NCBI RefSeq assembly: GCF_047495875.1
Contig: NC_092462.1
Span: 30,148,523 to 30,212,522, forward strand
From: Pithys albifrons albifrons
Taxonomy: Eukaryota > Chordata > Aves > Passeriformes > Thamnophilidae
Length of the DNA: 64,000 bases
Reading direction: 5' to 3'
Positions 12,401-24,620 of the stretch are shown piece after piece (position 1 is the first letter of the stretch; the number at the start of each line of letters is the position of its first letter). Below the pieces are notes generated by a model. It was not told the DNA's origin. It made no database searches and worked only from the letters and a program-made list of their open reading frames with translations. Made by a program: the position numbers and the translations under genes.

Positions 12401-13450
12401 GCACTTTGTTTTCGGCAACCCTCCCGAGGGGTTCTTGTGCGTCCTTTGTTTGGGGTCTTTTGTATAAACTCGGATCTGCAAGTTGAGAGTTATGCCCCTC
12501 CTTCCACATTAGTACCTCGCATTTAGAGACTGAAGCATTGTTTCCTGAATTTATCTCCCTGGCAACACATAAGCCACTTGTGATCCTTTTGCTACTAACT
12601 TTTTACTTCATATATAGACTCAAACAAGGGTTTGAGGGCTGTTCTTTTCTGAGTGAGATGTAATGTTGAATCGGGTATTTTAAGTCCATGATTTTCAGTT
12701 GCTTTAGTATATTTTCACATTGTTTTTCACAAACTTTAGGAAGGTAGGATGCATGAGTTGGCTGTGCCAATGAAATGGCTTGCTGTTGCCAAAAAGGGTA
12801 GTTCTGCTCCCTCTTCCTTTTTTGTTCCTGTCTGACCCTATGTTGAGCTGACTTGGCATTCTAAATTAACAGAGGAAGTTTCACTTTTTTAAAAAAGAAA
12901 AAGCTTTCTTACCAGAGTCGCAAGTTGAAAAACATCTTGAGAAGTCCACCTATATCGTTGTCTTTGAATAATGATTGCTGTTGCATGGATGATTATGTTA
13001 TAAAAAGAAATTTGACAATCTGAGATAGCTAATGCCACTCCCAGTTTTAAGAACTGCAAGGTATCCATCTGCATCCTAAGTTGATAGGGAAATAATTATA
13101 TCTCAGTATCTTGTTAATACATACATTGTTTATCCATTTAAAAGCAAAGCTTAGAGAAGGGCTTCTTAATTTCTGCAGCTCTTCTGCTTTTAGAGAATTT
13201 TCTTTCTTTAGTCTGGGAATAGTCATTTGTAACCAAATTAGGGCTTTGTTATACTGAATGGATTCAGTTCTTATTGCCCGCAAAATTCATGCCTCACACA
13301 GAATTTGTGTTTTGAGCTTTCATTGCTACTGGACTTTCAAGATGGTTTTGATTAATCTTGAAGTGGGCATTGCATCATAGGTAGGAGGCAGCGTATTCGG
13401 CCAAGAATACCAACTCTGGCAGTGTTTGAAGACATTGTAATGATAAAAAA

Positions 13451-13465
13451 GAGGGGGGTGGGGGG
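13451..13465. repeat. Short G-run
   Basis: Six Gs, T, then six Gs within an AT-rich block. Too short and unbroken for a confident quadruplex. Confidence 0.6.
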
Positions 13466-15286
13466 CAGTAGTGAGAAATCCAAAAAAACGATCTGAGCAG
13501 CCATTCCACTGCGGTGACAGCAGCAGTTTAGCACATTGTAGCAAAATGAATGGGCTTTGCATAATTGATTTCAACATACTGGTAGCCTGAGGTCTAAGCT
13601 GCTCCAACCCAGAACTTATTAGCCGTGCTACAAAGAGGGGAGAAAACTGTGCAGTCTGTACAGGGGAGGTAGAGAATAGCATTGCTGTTAGAGTAAAGGC
13701 TTTAAAAGTAGGGCAGAGCTACTACGAGCTACCACTTTTGTATATTTATTGAGGTTATTCTGTTCTTCTCATTCAAATGTTATAAAAAGCTATTTTAAAG
13801 TCTTTGTGCAATACTGAATACTGAGAATTAGAATCTTACTACTCAGTAGGTTTTATTATCTAGTTCTAATGGCATCTCTGCACACAGTGTAAAGCTGCGT
13901 TGTGAGATCTCTTATAACTGGGATGCGTTTTGAATAATCTCAGCAAAACTACATGCAAAAATAGGCAAGATGCTCTTTTGGGATCCACTTTACTTGCTTT
14001 TGGTTGCACATTCACACACTTAGAAATACTAGTTTTGTTTAATAACATTCTGCAGTGGCATGAATCAACAGGTGTGTTTCTTGGGACTTCCTAAAGAGAA
14101 GAGGATTATGTGCATTACAGAAGCACATGTAACTATATTACAGAATGTGAAAACACTAATAGTTGGATTTAAAAATTGCTGTGTTGAACATATGGGAATA
14201 TGTAATTTTAATGTCCTGTTTCCTTGCGGCATTGTACAAGTATGTTACTACATGTTCTCTATTTCACTTTGCCTCTTCTGGATAGGTACTTAGGAGTATA
14301 TGAAGGGCCTGGATTCATGCAACACACTCCTGAGAGTAGAGGGATATATTATTTGATAGAGGAAAAAATAGACTGCCTTTTGAGACTAAAATCTAGGATT
14401 GATAGTTGCAGGTGAAGGACTGGGAAATGAGATTTGAATGAACTAATGTGTTCAGTGTCAGGATTCCCAGGCTATTAGACCTCTTTAGAAAACCATGACA
14501 AAGTTCTTCATTAGTGCTCGTTACGCTTCATCCAGCAATGTGAAATATTGACAGTGACTCCTTTAAATATGAGTATTCTGCATAGATCAGCATCAAGCAC
14601 CTTAGCTATGCCCTTGCTCATATAAGGAGCTAAATGGTATTAAGAAGAATATTGTACATTTATCAGTAGCATAGTGTTTATTCTGAGAGGATCCAGAGCT
14701 GAGATTGACTGAATGAGGTTCAGTACTCTATAATTAGCAGACTTTATAACCTATTTTAAAAAAGTTTGACTAAGGAAAGTTTGAGTGAAGAGAATTCCAT
14801 GTTACTGGAAATGTTTTATTCATTTATTTTTTTATTTGCACTACTTTCACAGAATCTTCATAACCTTCACAGAACTGTAGAGGTTGGTGAAATATCCTAT
14901 ATTGCTTAAACAGAGACTGCCTCAGAAAAGTAATGAAGTAAATCTTTGGTTATTTTCGTTTGAACTTAGGCTATTTAAGCAACAGAAAGTTATGAATAGG
15001 TTCTTGTGACCCATTCTAATGGGTATATTGATCTATAAGACCCATTTTAAAGTATCTTTTTTGTTCTGGTAAAGACATCAGTTTGTTTCAGAGGTTGAAT
15101 CATGATTTTTGAGATTTATGCAGACATTATTGAAGGGGAAGGATATAGGCCAGATTGTAACAGCTTTAAAACTATTCCAATGCTATTTGTGTGAATGTCT
15201 GGCAGACTCCATCCGCAAAAAGTTTTGTGGCAGTTCAGCTTTGCCTTGTACAGTAGGTTTGATTGATAGCCAGGGCAACCACTGCT

Positions 15287-15309
15287 ATTAATAATAATAA
15301 TAATAATAA
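15287..15309. repeat. (TAA)n microsatellite
   Basis: About seven TAA units running into AACAACAATG. Confidence 0.9.
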
Positions 15310-16870
15310 CAACAATGACAGCATGAAGGTCCTGGAGGACTGTTTGGAAGCAGCAGTAGGCATGCCAACTTTCTTTGCTTGTTTGCAAAGAAACCTAAGA
15401 TAGACATTTTTACATTAAACTAAATACTAGTGGAAATTTTGCATTAGTGTAATGTGTCTTTTCCCCTCAAAGAAGCCTTGTTGATGAAAAACCTCACAAT
15501 TCAAGTAACTCTTGATATGGACTTCTTGCTTTGTGATGTCTTGGATGATAAAAGTAAGCATGTGACATACATAGATGATTTCTTGAATTGTTTTTACTTA
15601 TTTTCTCAGAAGTTTGTCCCTCAGAAGAGGAGACAGCAGAAATAATCAAGTTCAGTTTTGAAATGCAGATGCCATTTGTGCACTGTTTTGAGCACCTTCA
15701 AATCATACTAACATCAGTGGTGAGCCAAGAATCCTCAGAATGAGTTGTCACAGGAACATTGAACAAGAAGGAAACATACCCTATAAGTGGCTTGCTCCAT
15801 TTGCCCAGATACAGATATCTTTGCCTTTTTCATCTTGGTGAAGCAGTCTTCTATATAACACTTCTCAAATATTTCAAAGGAACATGAGAGGAGAAATACA
15901 GAGAAACTTTGATAGGAATCACAGTCTGTGCTTTCTTAAAAAACTGGTCACTAAATCTGTTTCAAGACCTAATAGCTTGGCCTGTGTTCCCCCAGCAGAA
16001 CAAAAGAGTGGTGACATAAAGTGATGCCTGAATTTTTGAAGGCGAGGTTTACAGTAGATGTAATGGCAAGAAAGTGGAAAAAGCAATTAAAAAGCTGAGT
16101 GTGTATGTTCTAATTATGAATAAAGATAAAATAACTTGATACTTTCTGTTATAGATATCTCATTTTAAATTGTATACAAATCCTCAAATTATAAGCATTT
16201 GGGATTAATTTCTTCAAGCCAAGCACCTGCCTCAGGCTACATTGTGGGAGAGTTTCAAATAAGTTTGTCCATTTCTGAGAACAAGTTTAAGAAGTATGTT
16301 TTGCCTATCTTGAAATAAATATATACCTGTTTTGCTTTTGAAGCTCTAGCCTGTTTGCAAGTGGAGACTTGAAATGTAAAAGGGCATCCTTCCAAGTCTA
16401 CATAAAACTGTAAAGTTCTCCATTTTCGGTCAAGCCTCTGAAAATCCAGGCTAGCTCAAACAGCAGGGCAGACTTGTCAGAACCCAGTGGCTGAATTCAA
16501 AATTGATAGAGGTGTTCACTCTTCTGACCAGCTCTAGGTTTGGGGGCAGGGAAGCACACACTGAGGTAGGAGCTGTAAGCCTAGATAGACTTGTGTGTAT
16601 TGCCCTAGGGCTGTGAAGATTGTGTGTCCATGCAGGACGCTCTGTCCCTTTGGGTGTCTTTGATGCCCACCCAACTGAATATGCTTTATCTTTGGGCTTT
16701 GGGGTCTGAGTTGGTTGCTCTCTGTATTTAATCTCTTCCTGTTGCAGCTGTGCAGTGCCAGGGCTGATTTTCCCCTTTCCTTCTCAGAGCTCTTGCCACT
16801 GCAGCCTGAGGGAAAGCTGGCATGACTGCGTGCAAAGGGAGGAGGTTGAGTGCAGGAACCCCGAGGGACC

Positions 16871-16985
16871 TGGGGAATTTGGGAAGAGAAGGAGGGAGGG
16901 GAAGGAACCAGAAAGGGGGATAAAGGGGTGGAGGTGGAAGAGAAAGTAGGGGCTAGTCTTTGGAGGAGGAAGGAGGACCAGTGAC
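16871..16985. repeat. Polypurine (GA-rich) tract
   Basis: The plus strand is almost entirely A and G, with G runs at 16894-16896, 16898-16901, 16915-16919 and 16925-16928. The opposite strand gives a false reading frame rich in S, F and P. Confidence 0.8.
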
Positions 16986-19047
16986 TGGGGCATGGGAGAA
17001 GAGTTAGCCGACAGTATGGGGGCAAACATAGCTGAGATTGAACCAAGGGTATTAGAGAGCAGGAACAAGCAGGATGTGTGGAATGCCAAAAAAAGGAGCA
17101 AGAACTGACACGGGTGGGTGTGAATGAAAGTAGAGGGGAAGAACAGGAACTGTGGCCTGGGGTGCAGTTTCTTTCTCAGTAAGTAGAAATTCCAGAAAGA
17201 AAGAAACCCAAATCTTACCTCAATGACATCTCTCATGAGCAGGATAAATATTTGGTTTAATGATATATTTGTAAATACATAGTTCCATTAGAATATAGGT
17301 TCTTTGGGACTCTGATTCTGCTTGATCATGATTGCTAAAATATTGTGTATGCTTTTGGCACACTAATGGGTTTTTATGGGAATAAATCATATATTGTTGT
17401 AATTTCCTAGTTGTACTACAATCCTATGTGTTAGTAGTTTTATTGAATCTCTTTCCTGTTCACTATTTTTGGTATTTGGGTGTGAGGGTCTTTGTGTAGA
17501 CCTGTAACAGTGGGTTTTCATAGATGTTTTTGTTTCTGTTTTTGTTTTTTTGATAGCTATAATGGAAAAGCTCGCTCTTCCATGAAACTGTCTTTGTTTT
17601 TTCCTACTCTACCCTAGTTGCAGTGAGATTCAATACACAGAAAATTAGTTTAACAAAGACATGGATATATACCCAGATGGAATTTTTCTGTCCTATGGTC
17701 AGCAGCAGACTGGTCCACTAGCAGTAAAGCATATCTGTTCCATGGGGCAAAGCTGAACTCAGAGGCAGGCTCATCCTCCACGCCAGGGCCAGCATTGTAA
17801 TCAGAGAGCTGCCATGGAGGGGGTTTTGTGTGAGTGGGAGGGAGAAAATCATCCTGCTAGCTGAATACAAAAGTAGACTGGGTACTCCTACCAGCTGTGT
17901 CTTCAGGATTTTATACTTTTTGTTATCTTATCAATATTTTCCTCTTATCCACAACTAACTCCCAGTTAATTCACCTTACCTCCAGCTAAGAAAGCAGGAG
18001 AGAACAAGTATTCTGCCCTGAGAGCAATCTGATAAGGGTTTGTGTAAAAGCTGTGCAACCGGCATTCCCATCTCCCCTCCAAAGCTTTCCTGTGCTCCCT
18101 CATGATTTAATGTTATTTCCTTAGGCTGCAAGTGGCCTGGGGCCTGGAACACTGAATTTACATCTAAACAGGCAAAAAGTGACAGTGCAAATACATCTTT
18201 TAGTCTGTATTCCCCACTCAGGCAACTCTACTTGGTTTTGTGACTAGTTTCTTATTGACTCATTTCAGAAGGGAAAGAGCCAGCATACTTGAGAAATACT
18301 TGTGGTCTTCTGTTGTCTTTGGCATGATACAAATGAAATTCTTTTTCCAGGAAATAAAATTATTTACAACTTACATAAATTAGTTTTGCTAAGAATATTG
18401 GAGGTGATGTTTCACTGGATGTTGGATGACTTTGTTCTTCAGGCTTGTTATGAATTAAAGAGAAAAATTCCTCATCATGGCTTCTATCAGCATAACAATG
18501 AGTTTATTAGATGCCATAGATGGTTTTCAACTGGAAATTATTGGTCTTTTCCTGTACTTGTAGATATGAATGACATAAAAATGAATGCTTTTAGTATGCT
18601 TACTTTGAGCTGCCTTGCTTTGAGCCACAGAGCTGGCTTAAGGCATCTGAGGGTGGAGGTGAGGTCAGGAAAGCCATTGCTGCTGTAGGGAGAGGAAAGC
18701 ACTGGTGTAAGCAACCCTTCCTTCCCTCCCTGGCTAACTGCTCTCTGCATACTCAAGCTCCTGTCTTGCTGAGTAGGGCAGGAGTAGCTGCCAGCATAGC
18801 TGTCCTAGCCAGAGGTGAGGCAAAGTATGAGCTGGAGTTATATTGCTGCTCCCAGCAACATGGTAACCTATGTGGAACACCTTGCTTTTTCCTTTGATGG
18901 AAACAGCCACCCATAGGCAAAACTGCAGTTACTAGGGAAAAAGGAATTTCTTGTAAAGAAATAGCAAATCAGAATAAGTGACCTGTAATTTTTAGTGCAG
19001 TATTTTGGCTTAGTTTTGCCTAAAGTCTTTAATGAATGAATCCTTAA

Positions 19048-19202
19048 AGCCCAGCACCAAGCCTGACAGAGTTCAAGAAGCATTTCGATGATACTCTCAG
19101 TCACATGGTGTGACTCTTGGGGACAGTCTTGTGCAGGGCTAGGGGTTGGGTTTGATAATCCTTGTGGGTCTCTTCCAGCTCAGCATATTCTGTGATTCAA
19201 TG
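19048..19202 (+). mobile_element. CR1 LINE 3' end (CR1-X type), 5'-truncated
   Basis: The run GCCTGACAGAGTTCAAGAAG, CACATGGTGTGACTCTTGGG, TGTGCAGGGCTAGGGGTTGG, ATAATCCTTGTGGGTCTCTT and a final TTCTGTGATTC follow the CR1-X 3' consensus in order. Only the last ~155 bp is present, the usual 5' truncation of CR1. Its last 50 bases are the same module that forms the tail of the SINE at 629-773. Confidence 0.85.
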
Positions 19203-21554
19203 AAGTAATAGTTCAAACCAGTTGGTAATTAGTGAGTGACAGGATTTTCTCTTTTTGACCCAAGTCTCCCTACTAAATGTGTGTTTCTGTCTGTTGTCTG
19301 TGTGCTTTCTCATCAAGTAGTAGTTGTGGGCTGACTAAACAAGACATGCTTCATAGTCTGCCAGGGAGGGTGGTTTCCTTAGAAGCTGAGAAAATCTCCA
19401 CATAGCTGAATTTATACCTAAGCTTTGCTTCAGAATCTGAAGGCAAGATCCTTATTTTTCCAGGGTTCTGAGCAGATGTTGGTCCTTAACAGTTTTGCTA
19501 TCTATACCAGCTGTATGCATGCCTAAGTAGGACTGTGTTAAACTTTGCTGGTTAGTGAAATTACTGCTGTTTTCAGAGCACACCTCGCCTGCATATGTTT
19601 CTTAGGTGTGCATATGTTGAGTTTAGAAGCTGAAAAGAAAGTGATTTTATAGTTGCCCCTGGACTGTACTCTTTGAGCAAGGAAGTAGAAGAAAAGAATG
19701 CAGGCCTGCTTACTATGCATTTAAATTTGCTAATTTAAAAGAAGAGAAATCTCTGAAGAAGCTGAAGTCAGGTAGGATGAGCAATTCTCTGAACCTTGCA
19801 TATTCAGTTACTGGTAAGTAATTCCCCTGAGAATTTCTTGAATATGTACTTACTTGTGGGTCTTTAACTCCAGGTGCTAATTGAGAAGAGTATTAATTAA
19901 ATAATGACTAGCCTTCCAAACTGCCCCTCTAGAGAGATTTCAAATCCAAAGCTACGCAAAGAAAGCACCAAAGTGTTAATTGTCCCAAGAAAAATGTTGC
20001 ACAAAGTTACCTCAACCTCCAGTTCCAACTTCTCTATAAAATGTGGTTTATTTGAAAACAATTTCTGAGTAGGAGATGATACTGAGGATTACATAGCAGT
20101 CTTTTACTGATGCTACAGAACAATCTGTGTAACTTCTGTAATAGAGGCTTGCCTTTCCCAGACACTGATTTAACATCTTGAAATCAAGTTTATATAATCT
20201 AGTTTTCCCGTATAATGAATGTGGGTTTGGAAAGAGCACTGATAAAAGCCATGCATTGATTGAAATGGAAATTCTAAACCACCTTCAGCAAAGTGGAGAT
20301 ATAGGATGTAAAACCACCTGGTCCCTGTAGAACACAGCAGAATGCAAGCCAGCCATTAAACGATTTAGTTCATCTGCTCCCTCCACAGATTTTATGACTA
20401 TTAAAAAGACCGTCTTTAGGGCTAAGTGCTAAAGAGAATCTTATCCCAAATGCTATTCAATACTTCATCTTAAATGAGGAGGTTATAGGAGGGATGGAGG
20501 CCATTTATGATGTACTCTTCCCCTCCCTTAGTCCCTGGAAATTCTATACAAATCTTTCTTCCAGTAGAAAAATCATAAAAATGCCATGTGCTAAAGTAGT
20601 AAATTTAGAAATAGTGATGGCTACCAAGGTTCAAGAAATTATTTTTTAAGGACAAATGATCTGTCTTCAGCAGGAACTGCTGTTGTCCAGGAGCAGGGAT
20701 TCCAGAGTGCAGTCATGAAACTGAGAAGTTCCTGTTGTTGGAAACAGCAGCACTGGTTTAGGAGTATCGTAATACCCAACTGGAGCCTAGAGAAGTCATT
20801 ATATTTTGGTTTTCCTGAGGACCTGTGGAAAAAGGTGAATCAGATAGAAGCATGTGTGAATTAATTTCTCTCACTTAGTAGGGATCCTTGTTTCTGATGA
20901 CCACTTTTGTTCCCCACACCTGGATAAAAGTAGATGTTGGGGAGGAACAGCTGAATTATTTCTGTCCCCAACAAGATGAGCAGGCCAGTACAGAGCCCCT
21001 GTTTTTGCCTCAGTGGTTGCTTTATATTCCCTGGAGGAGAAAGGCAGCTGCCTTGCCAGGAAAGGTAGCTGAGGTAGTGACATGCTCCCTCCTCTTGTTC
21101 CATCTTGCAAGGAGCACTGACTGGGAAGGCACGAGGTGAGCTGTGAGGAAAGGATTGTGGCTGGAAATGAAAGTTTCTCTGCAGCACCACCTGCTCCCCC
21201 TGTCAGCAGCAGTAGCAGCATCCCGAATCTCTGGCATGGTAATCCTTCCATTGCTTAATGTGCTGAGCCAAGAGGAGACATTCTCACAGGCAACAGTGAA
21301 CATGTCTGATCAGTCAGAAGTATTTCAGACACATTCACAGTGAGTGCACTTGTGTTGTATCTGGTTGGATGTTCTTGTGAGCATTGTGCGTTTCTGAGTT
21401 TTGCACCAGGTGTCCACATAGTTCATGAGAGGCAGCACAAGTTTTGGCCTGGTACAGGCAACCTACAAATCCCATCATACAACAGCAATGTCAGAGACCT
21501 CTTAAGGGAACTCTGAGGGCTGTAAATACCTGTTTGAGAGCGTATATAGAATGA
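19203..21554. other. Intergenic, no gene seen
   Basis: Unique sequence of ordinary composition. The overlapping frames near 20860-21300 on both strands show no known domain. Confidence 0.65.
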
Positions 21555-21559
21555 GTGGA
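21555..21559. repeat. Target-site duplication, left copy (GTGGA)
   Basis: This is the 5-bp direct repeat abutting the LTR start TGTGCTGG. It matches the right copy exactly. Confidence 0.85.
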
Positions 21560-22187
21560 TGTGCTGGTTTAAAGGTGAACCAGCAGGGGAAATGAACTCA
21601 CCATGAGAGAGATTATAAGTCAGAGCTAAAATTTAATAATAATATTACAATAACAACACTGACACAAAAGGGAAATTGCTTTCAACTCACAAAACCCCAG
21701 CAGTATAACCCAGTGTCCTGGGGCACAGACCCAAGGGGGTTTGTTTGCCCCTGTGCTGAGACCCCTGTGGCTCCCCCAAGTCCAGAGCAAAAGGAAAAGA
21801 AAAACCTGTTGGTGCAGGCGAGGGCTGTGGTCTGGGCGAGAGCGGTGATCTCCTCCTGTCAAGGTCCTGCTGCTCCTCTGGATCCAACGAGAAGTTACCA
21901 AAGTCTTCTTACCCACCACTTATGTACCCTCAGGGAGCACCCAGTCCCTCCCCCTGGGCGGGGACTCACACAATGGGTGATTAACTCTGGGAGCCAGGGG
22001 GTATTGAACTGTTGATGGCCCGTTAGCAGCTCTGCCCCCCTCAGGCTGGGTGTGAAGGTGTTAATGACTCCCTGGGCAGCTGCTGCTAATGGTCCATTGT
22101 CCTTGGGGAATGAATAGAGAGGGTAGAATACACAGCTTTGATCATCCCCACACAGGGTTAGCTGGTCCCTCCTGCTGAACTAGGACA
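21560..22187 (-). mobile_element. Solo LTR of an endogenous retrovirus (ERVL-like)
   Basis: A 628-bp unit starts TGTGCTGGTTTAAAGG and ends CTGAACTAGGACA on the plus strand, with the TG...CA ends of an LTR. It is flanked by a perfect 5-bp direct repeat GTGGA (21555-21559 and 22188-22192). A 5-bp duplication fits ERVL-type integration, though other classes cannot be excluded. Read on the minus strand it has a promoter-like TACATAAG (21926-21919) and, about 280 bases later, ATTAAA (21637-21632) followed by a short end, so minus is the likely orientation. No internal viral genes adjoin it, so it is a solo LTR left by recombination between two LTRs. The region is GC-richer than its surroundings. 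Confidence 0.88.
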
Positions 22188-22192
22188 GTGGA
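22188..22192. repeat. Target-site duplication, right copy (GTGGA)
   Basis: This is the 5-bp direct repeat directly after the LTR end AGGACA. It is identical to 21555-21559. Confidence 0.85.
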
Positions 22193-24235
22193 GCAGTGCA
22201 GAATGACAGTGCCATTTGCACAACATGTGGATGCACCTATGGAGTTGTCAAAGGACAGAATGCACCTGACAGTGTTGGGGATACCAAAAGCGCTGTCCCA
22301 GATTTACCTCTCCAGACATTCCCATCGGCAAGTAATATAGCTAGGCAACTGTTTTGGCTGCAAGGAAGCCCTCCAGGCTTTTCTACAAACCCTGCCTTCG
22401 TGTCTGACTCAGCTGAATAAAAAATTATTTTTGTACCTGTGAGCTAACCTTGGCTGCTGCTAAAATGATCACAAAGGTGCTGAGGAGGCAGTCTCAACAC
22501 CAGTGGTATGTTGAGAAAGGATTGGACATGCCCTTTGGTCCAATGTTTCTTTGACATTTTAGCAATGTCTAACCTTAATAAGGCCCAGCAATAGTTCCAG
22601 ACTAATGCATGTATGTCCTATGTCAGTAATGTGCAGAGTACTTTTTTCTGCCCAGAAAAGGATGGTCAGGTATTTGCAAGGGTTTTTTTTCTGTGTCAGG
22701 TTGCTTCTGGACTGACATGAAAGAGGTATATTTGCATGCTGGGGAAAACAATTTGTATGCAGTTCTGTATCAAGCTAGTTTAGAACTGAGCCTGCAATTG
22801 CCAGTTAGATTTTCCTTATCAATTAACAATTTCTAAGTACTGTGAACATTTTTTATTAGTTCCTATGGGAGATTACAGGTGGTAACTGTTGGTAAGGACT
22901 TACCAGCTATGCATTGTAGCTGTTGCAGGATTTGGGTTTTTGATAGTACATAGGCTTATTCATTGCCAGCATTGTGTTGTATTTGGAAAGCCCTATCTAG
23001 CAAGCGAGACAGGGGGCAGTCTGGTAGATATCGTGCTAAAAGTAATGTTGCTAATGCAAACATTGAAGATGTTTTCATGTAGTTGCTATGGATGTATTGA
23101 GTCGATACATACAGAACTTGAACTTTTGCTGTCTTGCATGTTTTTTATACCATATAAAGATGGTATAAAATCAGAATGGAAGCATTTCACACTTGAGTTT
23201 CTTCAGGTGTGAAGCAATGCTGGAGGGAGGAGGCTCTGGAGAATATAGCCATCAGATTCAATCATTATCTCTGGGAAGAACAGACACTGCAGTCTAGAGG
23301 CAGGCAGGAGTGTGAACTGATGTGGTGCACGTTCATCACGGTATGCTGGTGATACTACTTAAAATCCTGACTTACAGACTTGCTGTTCCTCAGTGCTCCT
23401 AAGCAGGGTAGTGCTGCTCAAACCTTGTGTGTGTGCTGGGGAAATGGCTTCAGGTGTAGGCAAGCACACTCATATACTCAGGTCTCACACCTGCAGGTTT
23501 TTGAGTGAGGCCTCCTACAGAGAAAAATTTAGCCTGTTCACTAATTTCAGCACAAAGTACCAAACATTTCATAGCTATTAAAATCTTTGTACAGTGTAGC
23601 TTTCTGGCTGTCTTCCAGCTTTTACTGGCAAACATTTCCTTCAACGTAGCTGTCTTTTAATATACTACTTTGCAAGAACGTGGCGATGCAAAATTTCAGT
23701 TTTAAGGAATACATGTTAAATTTTGTACTTCTTTGCTATATATATTGAAAATATGCCCAACAGCCCAATTTAACTGGAAAGAGCTGAGGGAGTAATCAAA
23801 TAGAATGAAATGTTTATTCTGATTTCTAAGTACTTTGTGGCAGAAAGGATCGAATACCCTCACCTATTTTGTACAAAGTTAGATGCTGGCACTGTGGTAC
23901 TGTGTAGGCAACCATTATGCACCCACAGCAGTACCTTGCACAAGCAGCTTTGGGTGTTGCAGACGTCTTTATTAAGTAGAGGAGAGTTGCAATGTGTATG
24001 GTTTTGCCTATGAAATCTTGCAGAGATATGCTGGAAAGGCTTGAATGTCTTGTGAGCAGGGTGGCACTTAATGATAGTGATAAGACCTTATCTATAGTGC
24101 TGTTTATGCGGAGAAATTAAGCTCAAGATGTGGTGCAGACTGTTTATGGTACAACTAACTGCATCTTGATGCTGTCTTTCTCACAGAGACCATAGAATCA
24201 TATAGAAAATTCATATTGGATCATTAGAGCTGTAA
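22193..24235. other. Intergenic, no gene seen
   Basis: Unique sequence containing the small hairpin at 23143-23170. No recognisable exon. Confidence 0.65.
23143..23170. repeat. Perfect 11-bp inverted repeat (hairpin)
   Basis: TTTTATACCAT at 23143-23153 pairs with ATGGTATAAAA at 23160-23170 across a 6-base loop. Confidence 0.75.
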
Positions 24236-24620
24236 AAAATCATAGAATCTTAGAATATCTTGAGTTCGAAGGAACTCACAAGGATCATAGAGTCCAGCTT
24301 TTAACCCTGCACAAGGTAGTCCAAAGAGTCACACCACGTGCCTGAGAGTATCATCCAAATGTTTCTTGAACTCCATCAGGTTTGGTGCTGTGACCACTGC
24401 CCTGGGGAGCCTGTTCCAGCACCCAACCACCCTCTGGGTGAAGAATATTTTTCTAATATTCAGCTTAAACCCTCCTTGACTCAGCTTCATGCCATTCCAT
24501 CGGGTCCTGTCACTGTTCTCTGGAGAGAAGGAATCAGTGCCTTTCCCTCTGTTTCGCCTCACAAGGAAGTTGTAGACTGCAATGGGGTCTCCACTCAGTG
24601 TCCTGTTCTCCAGGAATTGA
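24236..24620 (-). mobile_element. CR1 LINE 3' part with remnant of ORF2 C-terminus
   Basis: On the minus strand an open frame still reads GDPIAVYNFLVRR, then WNGMKLSQGGFKLNIRKIFF, TQRVVGCWNRLPRAVV and APNLMEFKKHLDDTL. This is the C-terminal end of CR1 ORF2 (typically FKLDIRKKFFTQRVV, HWNRLP). The frame stops at 24329, and the 3' UTR of the element follows to a tail of ATAGAATCTTAGAAT near 24242. About 385 bp is kept, 5'-truncated. It is relatively young because the end of the frame is intact. A second short tail-like run at 24190-24232 may be part of another CR1 end. Confidence 0.9.

Larger units (their letters stand above)
12182..19047. other. Intergenic, no gene seen
   Basis: Starts with a CpG-containing, GC-richer patch (about 12190-12360) beside the 5S pseudogene, then turns AT-rich. 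About 13380-13640 is mixed-composition unique sequence with a CTTTGCATAATTGATT element (13555-13570). No exon is recognised. Confidence 0.65.

Noticed and set aside
12006..12467. 153-codon plus-strand frame
   Set aside because: It runs through the 5S pseudogene and the CA repeat, giving a run of Thr-His; it is not a gene.
14845..14900. Possible CR1 tail (CACAGAATCTTCATAACC...)
   Set aside because: Only a few bases match; too weak to separate from chance.
16534..17046. 170-codon minus-strand frame rich in S, P and L
   Set aside because: It is produced by the polypurine tract on the other strand, which cannot make stop codons in the pyrimidine sense.
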